In this document: positions 42,372-53,574 of the stretch, piece by piece
Numbering within the stretch: position 1 is the stretch's first letter
How the letters are laid out: the number at the start of each line of letters is the position of its first letter
Source of the DNA: Flavobacteriales bacterium
GTDB lineage: Bacteria > Bacteroidota > Bacteroidia > Flavobacteriales_F > PHOS-HE28
Direction: 5' to 3'
Assembly (NCBI GenBank): GCA_016705955.1
Contig: JADJKO010000014.1
Span: forward strand, 1-64,000
DNA: 64,000 nucleotides
Program-made: the position numbers and the translations under genes
Notes under the pieces: generated by a model
Told to the model about the DNA's origin: nothing
The model's database searches: none
What the model saw: only the letters and a program-made list of their open reading frames with translations

Positions 42372-43369
42372 CAGTTGGCTCTTGCGGATCGCGTCGTTCC
42401 GGTTCTAGTGGGCATTCGATACGTGCGTTCCAACCCCTCTTGCGCAGGAGTGCTTTCACTTTCATCTTGAGGCGCTCCATCGATGTGGAGCCGATGTAGC
42501 GCTTGAAGTATTCCGCGTCGCGGGCCTCGTCCGGCACGATCAACCGCGGATGTTGAACCGGGAAGGCGCACTCCGCTGCGGTCGGTTTGTTCCGCGGATC
42601 GTTCAGGTCCATGGTGTTCGTGCCGCCTTCCCCGAAACCGATATTGTCCACGAGGTTGGTGTGCGGAATGATGTTGAGCGCGTGGTTGGCGATCCGCGTG
42701 ATGTCCAACTGGTAGCTCCACGAGTTCATGGCCGGCGTGGACGCGATCGAACATGAGGTGTACATCGTGCGCTTCACGGTCATTCAGGAAGAAATCACGC
42801 AGCCGCGAACTGTTCTTGAGTGAAGGCCAGAGGCCCATGTCCACATCGTAATGGTTCCACACGCGGCGCCAACTGGCCCAGCCCCACGGCGCGCCGTAGC
42901 CGTGCGCGCTGAAGTAGTAGTCGCCATCCGTTTCGTACTCGCCATCGATCATCAGGTTGTTGCCCATCACCACCCATACGCGCTGGTCCGTGCGGTAATG
43001 CTCCAGCATCTCCTGGCAGAAGCGGAAGAAGCTCTGCACGGGCAAGGTGTCGTCCTCCAGCACGATCCCCTCCTCCTCGTGCGCGAAGAACCAGGCGATC
43101 GCGGAGCTCACTCCCTTTCGCAAGCCCATGTTCTTCTCGTTGAAGCGCGTGTGCAACTCACACGGCCAGTCCACTTCCTTGGCGAGTGCGCGTACTTCAT
43201 CACACGCGGCCTGCTCACCGGCATTGCGCGGGCCATCGGCTGCGAAGTACAAGCGCGGTGGTCTTGCTTGCTTGATGGCCTCGAACACCTGGCGCAGCGG
43301 ACCGATCCGGTTGAAGCCGATCAGCAACACCGGAGTGGTGAGTTGGAAGGAACCCTGTGATGCGCTCAT
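42368..43369 (-). CDS. Nucleotide-diphospho-sugar transferase-like glycosyltransferase, frameshifted as assembled
   Basis: From ATG 43369: TTPVLLIGFNRIGPLRQVF, PPRLYFAADGPRNAGEQAAC, HTRFNEKNMGLRKGVSSAI, the metal-site phrase EEGIVLEDDTLPVQSFFRF and YGAPWGWASWRRVWNHYD. This is the GT-A fold layout often called HlpA-like. After about 42780 the C-terminal part is in another frame (SYQLDITRIANHALNIIPHT, NLVDNIGFGEGGTNT), then returns to a stop at 42368. Start and stop overlap both neighbours as ATGA (43366-43369 and 42368-42371). It would add one sugar to the lipid-linked repeat unit. Donor and acceptor unknown. Confidence 0.8.
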   Translation of the reverse strand: MSASQGSFQLTTPVLLIGFNRIGPLRQVFEAIKQARPPRLYFAADGPRNAGEQAACDEVRALAKEVDWPCELHTRFNEKNMGLRKGVSSAIAWFFAHEEEGIVLEDDTLPVQSFFRFCQEMLEHYRTDQRVWVVMGNNLMIDGEYETDGDYYFSAHGYGAPWGWASWRRVWNHYDVDMGLWPSLKNSSRLRDFFLNDREAHDVHLMFDRVHAGHELVELPVGHHADRQPRAQHHSAHQPRGQYRFRGRRHEHHGPERSAEQTDRSGVRLPGSTSAVDRAGRGPRRGILQALHRLHIDGAPQDESESTPAQEGLERTYRMPTRTGTTRSARANW

Positions 43370-44615
43370 GGAACGTTCACCCGGTTGTTCCGGTGGAAGG
43401 TGGGATAGTCCGAGAACATGGAAACAGCGTGGCGTGCAACGGTGCGTGAAGAGGCGAACTCATCCACGAAGCGGTAGAGGAACAACTGCATCACATCGGT
43501 GTACCGCACGGCCACATCCTGCGCGAGGTTCTCGAAGCGGTCATGCGGAAGGATCTCGATGCAACCTGCCGCGAAGGCCGTCGGCAACAACATATTGCTA
43601 CCGTGTACGCCAATGACCAATTGGCTCTTCGCGTAGGCGCGACACCAGGTGAGTTCCGTTTCCGCGTCCATGCGACGCGTGCGTAGGTCCTCGACGCCGG
43701 AAGGCACGGGGCGCCTCTCCCGAGTCCGACGATGCTGGCGGTCACTTCCGGATGAAGCTTGCGGATCAGACGCAGCGCTTTCATCGCCATGCCACTGCTG
43801 ATCCCACAAGAAATGAGCTTGTGCCTGGCCTTCAAACCCAACCACTGCAAGGCGCGGTACTTCAACTTATGCAGTGAAGTGCGGAACCAGAGGCGGTCCT
43901 CCCGCAGCACGAAGGTCACATGCTTGGGCGGTGGTGAACCGATCGAATCGAAGGCCTTCACGCCGGTGAACCGTTCGATGTCCACTTTGGATTTGTCCGG
44001 ATGTGCATAGCCCTTCGCCAGGTATACTTCCTCGAAGTCGGTGAGGAAGGACTTCACTTGCTCATTGATGGAGCGGTACCAACCGTGGGCCTTGCTGAGT
44101 TTCTGGTCCACCAGCCAAACCTCAGCCACGCCTTTGGGCACTTGCCACTCGAACGACTTCGGAAGGATCGAGCACCAAGCCGAGGTCGGAATGACGTCGA
44201 AGTAGTACTGCGCGTTCCACAGCTTCAGCAACACATGACCGTAGAGGAAATCGAGCGCGTTCAGGACCATCACCCGTTTGTGCGGCGTGATCACTTTCCG
44301 TTCGATCGGTACGTGCTCATCGCTGGGCGCGCGAAACCCCTTCATCAGCGGATCGGTCAACCACTGCTTGGCGCCATCACCCTCATACAGGCGGCCCTCC
44401 TCCTTCCCGATGGCCACATCATGATCCACCGCGAAACCGACCGGCAGATCATGGTAGAACAGATAGCCGCATGTGGTGCAGGTTTATCGCCGAACACATG
44501 GATGCCGGGGAAGACCACATCCACCGCCTTGGGGTCCGATGCGCCACAAGCCGGACAACTCCCGCTCCGCGAAGAGTTCCGGGAAGACCGGCACGAGGTG
44601 CGGATCACGCTTCAT
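43366..44615 (-). CDS. GT61-like glycosyltransferase with N-terminal zinc ribbon, frameshifted as assembled
   Basis: The start at ATG 44615 (MKRDPHLVPVFPELF) overlaps the wzx stop. Soon after, in changed frames, come CPACGASDPK and CTTCGYLFYHDLPVGF, four cysteines as in a zinc ribbon. A central region follows (HKRVMVLNALDFLYGHVLLK, VPKGVAEVWLVDQKLSK, PPKHVTFVLREDRLWF), and the C-terminus in another frame is ELTWCRAYAKSQLVIGVHGS with NMLLPTAFAAGCIEI, the donor-site phrase found in the GT61/DUF563 group. At least three frame changes are needed. A zinc ribbon in front of such a transferase is not a layout I know, so either it is a new combination or the N-terminal part has another role. Confidence 0.6.
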
Positions 44616-45891
44616 GTGGCCCGGTGGAATCGCCAGAAGGTGAAGATGCCCTTCATCATGAGGCCGAGGTTCTCGCGCATGCGTGGCACGAAAAGATCGA
44701 TCACGAAGATGTGCATCGTGAAGGAGATCATGGTCGCGATGATGGCTCCTTTGGACGCATAGAGCGGGATCATCAGCCAGTTCACGGCGATGTTCGTGGT
44801 CGCCCCGACCACTGCGGTGAACAGCGAGTACTTGAACAGGCTTTCATTCACGATGAAGCTGCCCTTTCCCATACCCATGTTGGTGAAGAACAACCGGATG
44901 GAGAACAGGGCGAGCAGGAATCCCGCCGGCCGGAACTCCTCCCCGAAGAAGAAGGTGATCACCGGCTCCGCAATGAGGTAAAGCGGAACGCCATGGCGAG
45001 GAAGGTCAGGAACATGAGCCTGTATTGGTTCAGCAGGCCATCCGTGTACAACGCCTGACTCCTCCCGGGCCTTGGTGATCGCGGGTGCGAGGGACTTCAC
45101 GAGGATGGCCGTCGGGAAGCTCAACGCTTCGATCATCCGCAAGGCCACGGAATACTGGCCCACTTCCGCGAAGGCCGCATCCTCACCCTTGCTTTGGGTG
45201 AGCATGTCCTTGATCATCACCTGGTCGATCCGCGCTTGGATGTACAACGCCATGCCGTAGATGAGCATCGGCCATGATTCGCGGAGCAGGTACCGCACCA
45301 TCGGTCCGGTGCTGCGCCATTCCCGCCAATTGCCCCCTGCGCGTGCGAACACGATCACCCTTGCGGCGTGAGGTAACCGAAATGCATGGCACCCACCAAG
45401 GCGAACTTGGCTGATGGAACTCGCCACCACCTGCACGATCCGCACCATGGCGGACCTGCGCGCTTTCATCTCCGCCATGAACCAGTGATCGATCACGGTG
45501 AAGGGCCGAGCAGTTCCGCACTGGAGGCGCCCACGATCAGCGCCACCGTGAGGCCGTCCATGTCCTTGAGGATGGCGCCGAGCGTGGCGCAGATCACCAT
45601 CAGGATCGCGCCGAACAACTTGATCATCGCACCGGTTCCGAGCAACTCATTGCGCTTCTCGGGGTACTTCACCAGGTCGCGCACCAGGATGTCATCGATG
45701 CCCGCCGACCCCAAGGCGAAGAAGAGCCCCACGAAACCCGTGGCGTAGTTCAGGTGGCCGAATATGGTATCACCCAGGTAGCGGGCCACGTAGATGCCCG
45801 TGACCAGTACCACACCCAGGCGCAACACGCGCTCCACGAAGAGCCACGAAAGACCTTTGATGATGTTGCGTGAACCTTCGGAACGGATCAT
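44612..45891 (-). CDS. Polysaccharide flippase (Wzx, MATE/MVF type), frameshifted as assembled
   Basis: From ATG 45891: NIIKGLSWLFVERVLRLGVV, ATGFVGLFFALGSAGIDDIL, ELLGTGAMIKLFGAILMVI are the first helices of the Wzx/RfbX group. At about 45510, 45400 and 45000 the frame changes; later parts include ESWPMLIYGMALYIQARIDQ, LIAEPVITFFFGEEFRPAGF, FLLALFSIRLFFTNMGMG and TNIAVNWLMIPLYASKGAII. Together they make about 425 residues with 12-14 helices, the usual flippase size. It would move the undecaprenyl-linked repeat unit across the inner membrane. It lies 15 bases after wzc and overlaps the next gene as ATGA. Confidence 0.82.
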
Positions 45892-45906
45892 GCGCGGGTC
45901 CCCGAC

Positions 45907-48230
45907 CTACTTGGTGTAATAGCCGTAGCCCTGCGCGCGCTCGGCCTTCACATCATTGAGCAGGAGGTCCACGCGACCCACCTTGCCGTTGGCCACCATT
46001 TCATTGATCGACCGCAGGGCCCTGCGTGGTGTGTCGCTCGCGGACCACGTAGAGGCTCAGGTCCAGGTACCCGAGCAACACCACGAATTCGCTCACCAAT
46101 CCGATCGGCGAGGCATCCACGATGATGTGATCATAGCGCTGGCGCATGGTCGTGAACAATTCGGCCATCCGTGGATCCTCGGCCAGTTCCGAAGGGTTCG
46201 GTGGGATGGGTCCTGCACCGATCACATCCAGGCCGACGATGTCCGACTTCTGGATGATGGACCCCAGGTCGGTCTCGCCGATCAGGAACGTGCTGAGGCC
46301 CGGCCCGTCGCTCAGGTCCATCGTCTTGAGCACGTTCGGCCTGCGCATATCCGCATCGATGAGGAGCACGCGTTTGCCGGAAAGCGCCATCACACCGGCC
46401 AGGTTCACCGCGCAGAAGGTCTTGCCCTCCCCGCTGCTGGAGGAGGTGAAGCCCAGCACTTGGCGCGGCACGTTCGCATTGAGGTATTGCAGGTTGATCC
46501 GCACCGTCCGGAAAGCCTCGGCCAGCATGCTCTTCGGCTCGTCCGGCAGCACACGCTTGCGTTTGCTGGAGGGGATCAACCCAAGAACAGGTAAGCTGCT
46601 CACGCGCTTCAATTCATCCAGGTCGGCAATGCTGTCGTTGAAGAAATCACGAACAAGGATGATCAGCACGGGGACCAGGAGGCCGATGAACAACGCGCCA
46701 CCCAGCACCAACTTCTTCTGCGGGCCCACCATGCCGCCACCGACCACATTCGCCTCATCGATGATCACCTTGTCCACTTCATCCGATGCGATGGCGATGC
46801 CCGCCTCCGCACGCTTCTCCATGAGGTAGTTGTACAGCGTTTCACTCAGCTTGAACTTGCGCCTTGATCCCCAACTGCTTGCTGTCCTCCGGCATCGACC
46901 CAACGAATAATTGATTCGGCCCAAGCGACCGCTCAGGTCGGTGAGGGTGATGTCCGCTTCGGTGAGGATGTTCTGGGCCGTCTGTTCCAGCGTGCTCAGC
47001 AAGTTGCGGCGACGACGTTCCATGGCCACTGCGGTAGGATTGCTCTTGCCACCGCTCTGCAGCCGGAGCGCACTCAGGTCCGCGGAGAGCCTTGTGATAT
47101 CCAGGATCAAGTTGTTGAGCACAGGGTCCTCGAAGCCGGACGGTGGAGGGAAGTTGCTATCGTCCGATGAACGGAGCTTGTCCACCACCCCGGAGCAATA
47201 GCTCCGCTTCCGGCGAACGATGGAAATCTGGTCCTCTAGGCGGCTCCGCTCCTGGAACAGCGCGTCCGAAACATTGCCCACCGAGCCCGGCATTCCGGAG
47301 GTCAGCCGTTGCTGCGCGATCTCGTTCTCGGCCTCCTTCAACGTACCCGCCACCGTGTCGATCTGGTATCGATGAAGTCGATGGTCTTGATCCTTTCTGC
47401 TGCTGCTTGTAGCAATTCCCCTTCAATGAAGGTCTCCATCAGTTTGTTGATGAAGACCGACTCCTTGTTCGTTGAGGTCCCGGTCAGGCTCAACGACACA
47501 ATGTGCCCATCGCTCTCCGGCGGCTCCACGTTCAGCCGCGAGATGTAGTTCATGAACTGCTGGTCCAGGCTCACGATCTTGAAGTAGTAGTCCGAACCCG
47601 CTTCATACACGCGATCCTCGGGGAATTCGATGCGGAAGCTGAGGTTCTGCGCGGAGAACGGCTGGCCGATCGCGAGGGTCTCCTCCACCTTGTATTCCGG
47701 CAGGAAATCCCCCATCAACTCCTGCTTCTGGACATTGAAGAGTTGCACGTTCTGTCCTTCGGCGCTCACCGAATAGGTTTTCGCCACACGATCCACCTTC
47801 ACATGGATCTTCACGCCCGCCACCTGCACGGCCACGGAATCCAATCGCACGCGGAAGGGCGGATAGTCGTACCGTTCCTCGGTCACGAAATCGTGCGTCT
47901 CGTAGTACGCCACACCGAAGTCCAGGCGCCGGAGCGGTTTCATGATGTTCGAGCGCGAGGTCATGATCGCGATGTCATCCTCCAGTTGGGAACTGCCCCG
48001 CACCAAGGACATCCCCTTGAGGAAATCCTCTTTCTGTCCGAAGCCGGGCTTGCCGCCTTCACCATGAGAATGGTGGCCTGCACCATGTAGCTCTTGGGGG
48101 TCACCTTCAGGTAGGCCACGCCCGCTGCACCCGCGATCGTGCAGGTGATGAGGAACCACCACCACTTCGAGAGCAGTTTCCGGATGATGACCCGCAGGTC
48201 GATGATGTCGGTCGCCGGACTCGTCGCCAT
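45907..48230 (-). CDS. wzc: Polysaccharide chain-length regulator/tyrosine autokinase (Wzc-type), frameshifted as assembled
   Basis: From ATG 48230: IIDLRVIIRKLLSKWWWFLI begins the Wzz domain with the first membrane helix. Periplasmic segments follow (MVQATILMVK, QLEDDIAIMTSRSNIMKPL), then the coiled-coil part, the second helix (LVLGGALFIGLLVPVLIILV), and the BY-kinase: SSSSGEGKTFCAVNLAG (Walker A), VLLIDADMRRPNVLK (A'), HIIVDASPIG (Walker B). The end is a short tyrosine cluster, GYGYYTK, at TAG 45907. At least four frame changes (near 48040, 47350, 46865 and 46010). About 770 residues in total, the normal size. It controls chain length and export with Wza, which precedes it by three bases. 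Confidence 0.88.
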
Positions 48231-48233
48231 GGA

Positions 48234-49012
48234 TCACTTGGAATTGTTCTGGATCACCGTAAAGACCACTGCCGCAGTGCTCAACGTACTGAGGATGATG
48301 GCGAGCACCTCCAGGTTGAGGCGGCCGCTGCGGGCACGCATCGCCGGAACGTACACCACGTCGTTCGGAAGCAGGTAGTAGTATTCGCTCCGGAGCACCT
48401 CGGTCGTGGATAGGTCGACGTAGAGCGATTGCACGCCGCGGTCGCTTTGTCGCATGAGGGTGACGTGGCTCTTATCAGCGAACTCATTCGGCCCACCGGC
48501 CATGGCCAAGGCGTCGAGAATGGTGATCTGGTTGTTGTACACCATGTAGGTACCGGGCCGGGACACGTTTCCCAAGAGGCTTATCCGCCAGTTGATCATC
48601 TTCAGGATGACGGTGGCATTGGTGAAGTACTCGCCGATCTTGCGCTGCACCATTCCTGTGCTTCGCCGATGGTAAGGCCCTGGAGCTTCACCTTGCCCAC
48701 CTGCGGCAATTGCACCATGCCGGTACGATCCACGGAGAACCCGTTCACGTAAAGGGATGCGTCACTCAGGCCAGCCGTACCGTTCTGGCTCTCCACGTTG
48801 AAGTAGCGATGGGTCTGTTCATCAAGGCCCAGTACCCTTATGGACATCACATCGTTCACTTGGATCCGGTATTCGAACCGCTGGTTCTCGAACAACTTGC
48901 TCGCACCGGGTGTGAGCGACGGGTCGTTGAGGTAGTTGAGGGACTTGTTGCCCACGCAGCCACCAAGGGTGAGTACAAGGCCACCCAGAACAAAGAGATC
49001 GCGTACGCGCAT
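48234..49012 (-). CDS. wza: Polysaccharide export outer-membrane protein (Wza-type), one frameshift as assembled
   Basis: From ATG 49012: a lipoprotein signal MRVRDLFVLGGLVLTLGGC, then the Poly_export domain (FENQRFEYRIQVNDVMSIRV, MVQLPQVGKVKLQGLTIGEA). At about 48655 the frame moves to VQRKIGEYFTNATVILKMIN and a SLBB domain (RISLLGNVSRPGTYMVYNNQ, ITILDALAMAGGP). The C-terminal helix LAIILSTLSTAAVVFTVIQ fits the outer-membrane crossing helix of Wza. About 260 residues. It is the first gene of the operon and forms the export channel with Wzc below. An upstream in-frame ATG at 49078 would precede the signal. Confidence 0.88.
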
Positions 49013-49172
49013 GCGGTAAGGCTTGGGGATGCCGGAAGGTGGTCTGTTGATCGGGTTCACCATGCGCGGCACCGCCAAAGATAGAGGGCACCATCCAGCG
49101 GGATCGAAGTCACCGCCGACGCGCTTTCAACGATCGTCGTGTGGTTAACCGTGCTGGTCGCTTGGTGCTTCC

Positions 49173-50340
49173 TTAGCCCTTCAGTACGCCACGACTGATC
49201 ACGATCCGTTGCACCTCGCTTGTGCCTTCATAGATCTGCGTGATCTTGGCATCGCGCATCAGGCGTTCCACATGGTACTCCTTCACGTAGCCGTAGCCGC
49301 CGTGTACCTGTACCGCCTCCACGGTGGTGCGCATGGCCACCTCACTGGCAAAGACCTTCGCCATGGCACTGGCCTGATCGTAGTTGAGGTGCTGGTCCTT
49401 CAACCATGCGGCCTTCAAGCAGAGCAAACGAGCGGCTTCGATCTCCGTAGCCATGTCGGCCAGTTTGAAGGCGATGGCCTGATGCTCACAGATGGCCTTG
49501 CCGAAGGCTTTGCGCTCCTTGCTGTAGGCCAGTGCGAGTTCGTAGGCACCGCTGGCGATCCCGAGCGCCTGTGAAGCGATCCCGATACGACCACCACTCA
49601 GTGTCTTCATGGCGAAGGTGAAGCCGAAGCCATCCTCACCGATGCGGTTCTCCTTGGGCACTTTCACATCCTGGAACATCAGCGTATGCGTGTCGCTTCC
49701 ACGGATCCCGAGCTTGTCCTCCTTCGCACCCACCACGAAGCCGGGCATGCCCTTCTCCACGATCAGGCAGTTGATGCCCTTGTGTCCTTTCGCCGCATCG
49801 GTCTGCGCCATCACCAGGTAGGTGCTCGCGGTACCGCCGTTCGTGATCCAGTTCTTGGTGCCGTTCAACAGGTAGTGGTCGCCCATGTCGATGGCGGTGG
49901 TGCGCTGGCTGGTGGCATCGCTGCCCGCTTCCGGCTCGCTCAAGCAGAACGCGCCGATCACTTCGCCCTTGGCCAGCGGAACCAGGTACTTCCGCTTCTG
50001 CTCTTCATTGGCGAAGTGCTCGAGGCCCCAGCACACCAGGCTGTTGTTCACGCTCATCACGACGCGAACAGCTCGCATCGATCTTGCTGATCTCCTCCAT
50101 GGCCAGCACGTAGCAGACCGTATCCATGCCGCCGCCGCCGTACTCGGGGCTCACCATCATGCCCAGGAAACCGAATTCGCCCAATTGCTTGATCTCGTCC
50201 TTCGGGAAGCGTTGTTCGCGATCACGGTCGATCACGCCGGGCTTCAAAACGTTCTGCGCGAAATCACGGGCGGCGTCGCGCACTGCGATCTGCTCTTCAC
50301 TGAGTTCGAAGTTCAATCCGGCAAGGGTGGTGGTTTCCAT
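49173..50340 (-). CDS. Acyl-CoA dehydrogenase, one frameshift as assembled
   Basis: From ATG 50340: LNFELSEEQIAVRDAARDFA, GEFGFLGMMVSPEYGGGGMD, YVLAMEEISKIDASC. At about 50065 the frame changes to VVMSVNNSLVCWGLEHFAN, then GAFCLSEPEAGSDA (FAD site), YLLNGTKNWITNGG, IRGSDTHTLMFQDVKVP, LSGGRIGIASQALGIA, VQVHGGYGYVKEYHVER and the catalytic-Glu region ITQIYEGTSEVQR. About 389 residues, the normal size. The closest types are short/branched-chain or butyryl-CoA dehydrogenases. It oxidises acyl-CoA and passes electrons to ETF. An extended reading upstream to 50466 crosses the anmK start on the other strand and is not used. It diverges from anmK. Confidence 0.9.
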
Positions 50341-50401
50341 CAGGGCTGCGTGTAGGGAGCGCAAAAGTAGCCGATACCTTCGCCTAGCAAATGCACGGGA
50401 C

Positions 50402-51469
50402 ATGAACAAGAAAAGCGGAACCGCTTCCACGTATCGCGTGGTCGGTGTTATGAGCGGCAGTTCCATGGACGGACTCGATCTCGCACTTTGTGTATTGAAG
50501 TACGCACGCGGGAAGTGGACCTGGCGGATCGAAAAAGCGCGGACCGTTCCCTACCCGCAGCGGGTGCGGGAGGATCTGGAGGCGGTGATGAACGATACCG
50601 CTATGGCGTTGGCGGTGGTGGACACCGAGCTCGGCGAGTTCATCGGGGAGAAGTGCAAGCGGTTCGCCGGAGGAAAGGCCGATCTGATCAGCAGTCACGG
50701 ACACACCATTTTCCACATGCCACGCGGTGCGCTCACCAAGCAGGTCGGTTCGGGTGCGGCCATCGCGGCCATGAGCGGGATCACCACGGTGTGCGACTTC
50801 CGCAGCACCGATATGGCGCTCGGCGGCCAAGGCGCGCCCTTGGTGCCGATCGGGGAACAGCTGCTCTTCCCGAAGCACAGCGCCTTCCTCAACATCGGGG
50901 GCATTTGCAACATCAGCATCCACACCGAAAAGCGGATCATCGGCTACGATGTGTGCATCGGCAACCAAGCGCTGAACTTCCTCGCGGCGCTGCGGAAGCA
51001 ACCCTATGATGCGGACGGAACCCTTGCACGCTCAGGCAGGATCAATGCGGACCTGCTGGATGAACTCAATGCCCTGCCCTTCCACCAGAAGCGACCGCCC
51101 CGTTCGCTCGGACGCGAATGGTTCCTCGACAATGTGATGCCGCTCATCAACGACGATCACATTCCGGTGAAGGACCGCTTGCGTACGGTGGTGGAGCACA
51201 TCGCCTACCAAGTGGGCCGATCGCTCCAGAGCGCGGAAACGCCGGTGCTGGTGACGGGTGGCGGCGCGCACAATTCCTTTCTTCTTGAACGCATCCGCGC
51301 CTATACCAAAGCGACGTTACACGTACCGGACAAGCTCACCGTGGACTACAAGGAAGCGCTGGTCTTCGCACTGCTCGGGGTGCTGCGCATGCGCGGTGAA
51401 GTGAATACGCTGAAGAGCGTGACCGGCGCGAAGCGGGATAGTGTGGGCGGGGCGGTGTATCTGGCTTGA
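50402..51469 (+). CDS. anmK: Anhydro-N-acetylmuramic acid kinase
   Basis: 355 residues from ATG 50402. It shows VVGVMSGSSMDGLDLALCVL at the start, ISSHGHTIFHMPRG, TVCDFRSTDMALGGQGAPLV, FLNIGGICNISI, DVCIGNQALNFLA and VLVTGGGAHNSFLLERI, the full set of AnmK signature segments in the ASKHA fold. The enzyme opens and phosphorylates 1,6-anhydro-MurNAc to MurNAc-6-phosphate in cell-wall recycling. An upstream in-frame ATG at 50126 overlaps the dehydrogenase gene and is rejected. No other recycling gene is near. The frame is intact. Confidence 0.94.
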   Translation: MNKKSGTASTYRVVGVMSGSSMDGLDLALCVLKYARGKWTWRIEKARTVPYPQRVREDLEAVMNDTAMALAVVDTELGEFIGEKCKRFAGGKADLISSHGHTIFHMPRGALTKQVGSGAAIAAMSGITTVCDFRSTDMALGGQGAPLVPIGEQLLFPKHSAFLNIGGICNISIHTEKRIIGYDVCIGNQALNFLAALRKQPYDADGTLARSGRINADLLDELNALPFHQKRPPRSLGREWFLDNVMPLINDDHIPVKDRLRTVVEHIAYQVGRSLQSAETPVLVTGGGAHNSFLLERIRAYTKATLHVPDKLTVDYKEALVFALLGVLRMRGEVNTLKSVTGAKRDSVGGAVYLA

Positions 51470-51481
51470 GAAGAAGTACGG

Positions 51482-53103
51482 CTACTCCACCACCACCCGT
51501 TCATAGCTCACCCCACCGGGGTCCGTACACCGGATCACATACGTGCCCGCGCCGAAGCGCGAAAGATCCACCTCCTCCGTGGTCTTGCCGGGAGCCAGCG
51601 GGCGCTGGTAAAGCAACTTGCCCAAGGCATCGTACACGCTGTAATAGCTCTCGGCCATCAGCGGGTCCTGGAATGCAATGGTGAAGCGGCCGGTGTTGGG
51701 GTTGGGGCGGACGCTTGGTTTTGGTCTCTTGTGCGCGGCGTAATCGGTCCCCATGGTAAAGGTGCAGCCATCAACCACCGCAATTGGCGCGAAGGTGGTA
51801 TCGCTCACGGTGAGTTCATGCATTGTAGCACCATCCGTGGAGCTCAGCGTGAAGCTGCTGTCCGTAGGGAAAAGCTCGGAAATGGCAATAGGATACCGAC
51901 GCTCGAAACAAGCATGATGACCGAGCGAATCTGTCTTGTGAATGAACGGGCCACTGTTCCCGACCCCAGGAATGGTCCCGCCATACATGACCCCGTCGTA
52001 GATGAAGCCACCATCGGAATAGGCGAGCAGATCGGCGTCTCTCAGGCAAAGCCTCCGCGCCCTGTGAATCTTGTCCACAGCGTGTCACCATTCTGGTCGA
52101 CCTTCATCAAGAAGGGGGTAGCGGATATGTTGTAACCCTCCGCACCAAGAGCGGCTAGTACCACGTACTTGTCATCCTGGGTCTTCACGATCCGCGACAC
52201 ACCCCTCGAGTAAATGAGGTTCGGGGCACTATCATAGCCCTTGCACCATTGTACCTCCCCGTCGCCGTTCAGTTTCAGCAAGAAGAGCTTCGGATGGTAA
52301 TCCGGAGGTAGCGGGTCGAACATGCTGTATCCTGTGGTATCCGTCGTTCCCGTGATCAAGAACGACCCATCGGACTCGATCACACAATCCTGGATCATGC
52401 CGCTCGATCGGAGATAGCTCTTGCACCAAAGAAAATTGCCATCCGCATCCATGCGGGCCACCACCACACCTGCCGTATCCATGTTGATCCCGGCCAACAG
52501 ATCGCCACCGGGGAGTTCCTTGATGAATTGAAAAGTGCCATGGTTACCGAAGCTTCTGGCCCACACGACATCGCCGAAAGGATCCGTCCTTAGCGCATAG
52601 AAATTCCATTCAGTAAATACCCCCCCGCCACCCCAAGTGAGCACATCACCGTCGGTAGCGATCTCCAAGTCAGAGGGTAGCGCCCAGCATCGCTCATTAT
52701 TCAAGGTGTAATAGCGTGCTGAAAGAACATTCCCCATCGTGTCCATTCTTCCTATGAAGGGGTGGGTATATGGAACCGTCCACGGTCCGAACGTTGAGCA
52801 AGAGTCCCTTTGCAATCCGCTCACGAAATAGACTTCGTTCGGGGCACCCATTCGAATGGATTGTGGGCCGAGGAGATCATCTATCAAGTAGTAATTACTC
52901 TGTATGACATAACCCTGTGGATTCATTCGCGATACCCCAGGCCCTTTGGCTAAGCCCACGAGCAGTTCATGGCTCGACAGTTCGATCAGGTTCATCTTGG
53001 CCGTGGCAAGTGAATTCCAGATCTTTTCAAAACTCGGCTGGGCCAAAAGGCCGTGGTTTGCACCAAGCATCAAGGCAAGCACCCATGGTTTCATCGCGTT
53101 CAT
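51482..53103 (-). CDS. Secreted repeat protein with type A T9SS tail, one frameshift as assembled
   Basis: From ATG 53103 with signal peptide (MKPWVLALMLGANHGLLAQ region). The body has repeated blades of the form NFYALRTDPFGDVVWARSFG, ARMDADGNFLWCKSYL, LLKLNGDGEVQWCKGYD and MKVDQNGDTLWTRF, each followed by an ...GSFLITGTT-like strand, suggesting a beta-propeller. At about 52045 the frame changes to LLAYSDGGFIYDGVMYGG. The tail is PSVRPNPNTGRFTIAFQDPL, YSVYDALGKLLYQRP and RFGAGTYVIRCTDPGG ending YERVVVE, a sorting domain. About 540 residues. It is convergent with anmK with only 12 bases between them. Confidence 0.82.
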
Positions 53104-53574
53104 TGGATAAGTAGTCTCTTGGTTTTGCTGGTTGAACCATCCGATACGCACACCAAATACGAACCTTTCGCTAGTTCGGCTAGCGGCAAGGACAGCTGCG
53201 GGCCTTTTAGACCCGCCCAGGGTGTTCGACGATCGCACGCCATGAGGGAAAACCTCTGCAGCGGTCTTCCGTCCTCGGAGACCCTGCGGCAAGAAGTAGT
53301 CGAACACTTTCATTCGTCATTCCTGATCATGGCTGATCGACATCCGATCGGCAATGAACCTCCGGAAAGATAGTTCCAGATCTCTTGCCTTCGGAGCAGC
53401 GCAGCCCTCGCGTTTTGTCAGCGGCGCACTCAAGCCGTTCGAAGGCATCAGGAGATCCTTCTATCTGCGGGGAAAATCTTGCATGAACCCGAGCTATCAA
53501 CACCCGCCTTGGATAACCGGGTTGCTGCCGGGAAAGGCGACCGAAGCACCGGGTTACATTCGCACCGACCTGAA
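53104..53574. other. Gene-free stretch of about 470 bases
   Basis: It lies between the divergent T9SS gene and the amino-acid dehydrogenase gene. Possible reading frames here have poor composition and no family resemblance. There are no strong hairpins, and I see no clear TAnnTTTG box. It presumably contains the promoters of both flanking genes. Confidence 0.5.

Noticed and set aside
53104..53574. Small gene in the gap before the amino-acid dehydrogenase
   Set aside because: The available frames have poor composition, no start with a ribosome site and no recognisable family; one of them simply runs into the dehydrogenase region in another frame.
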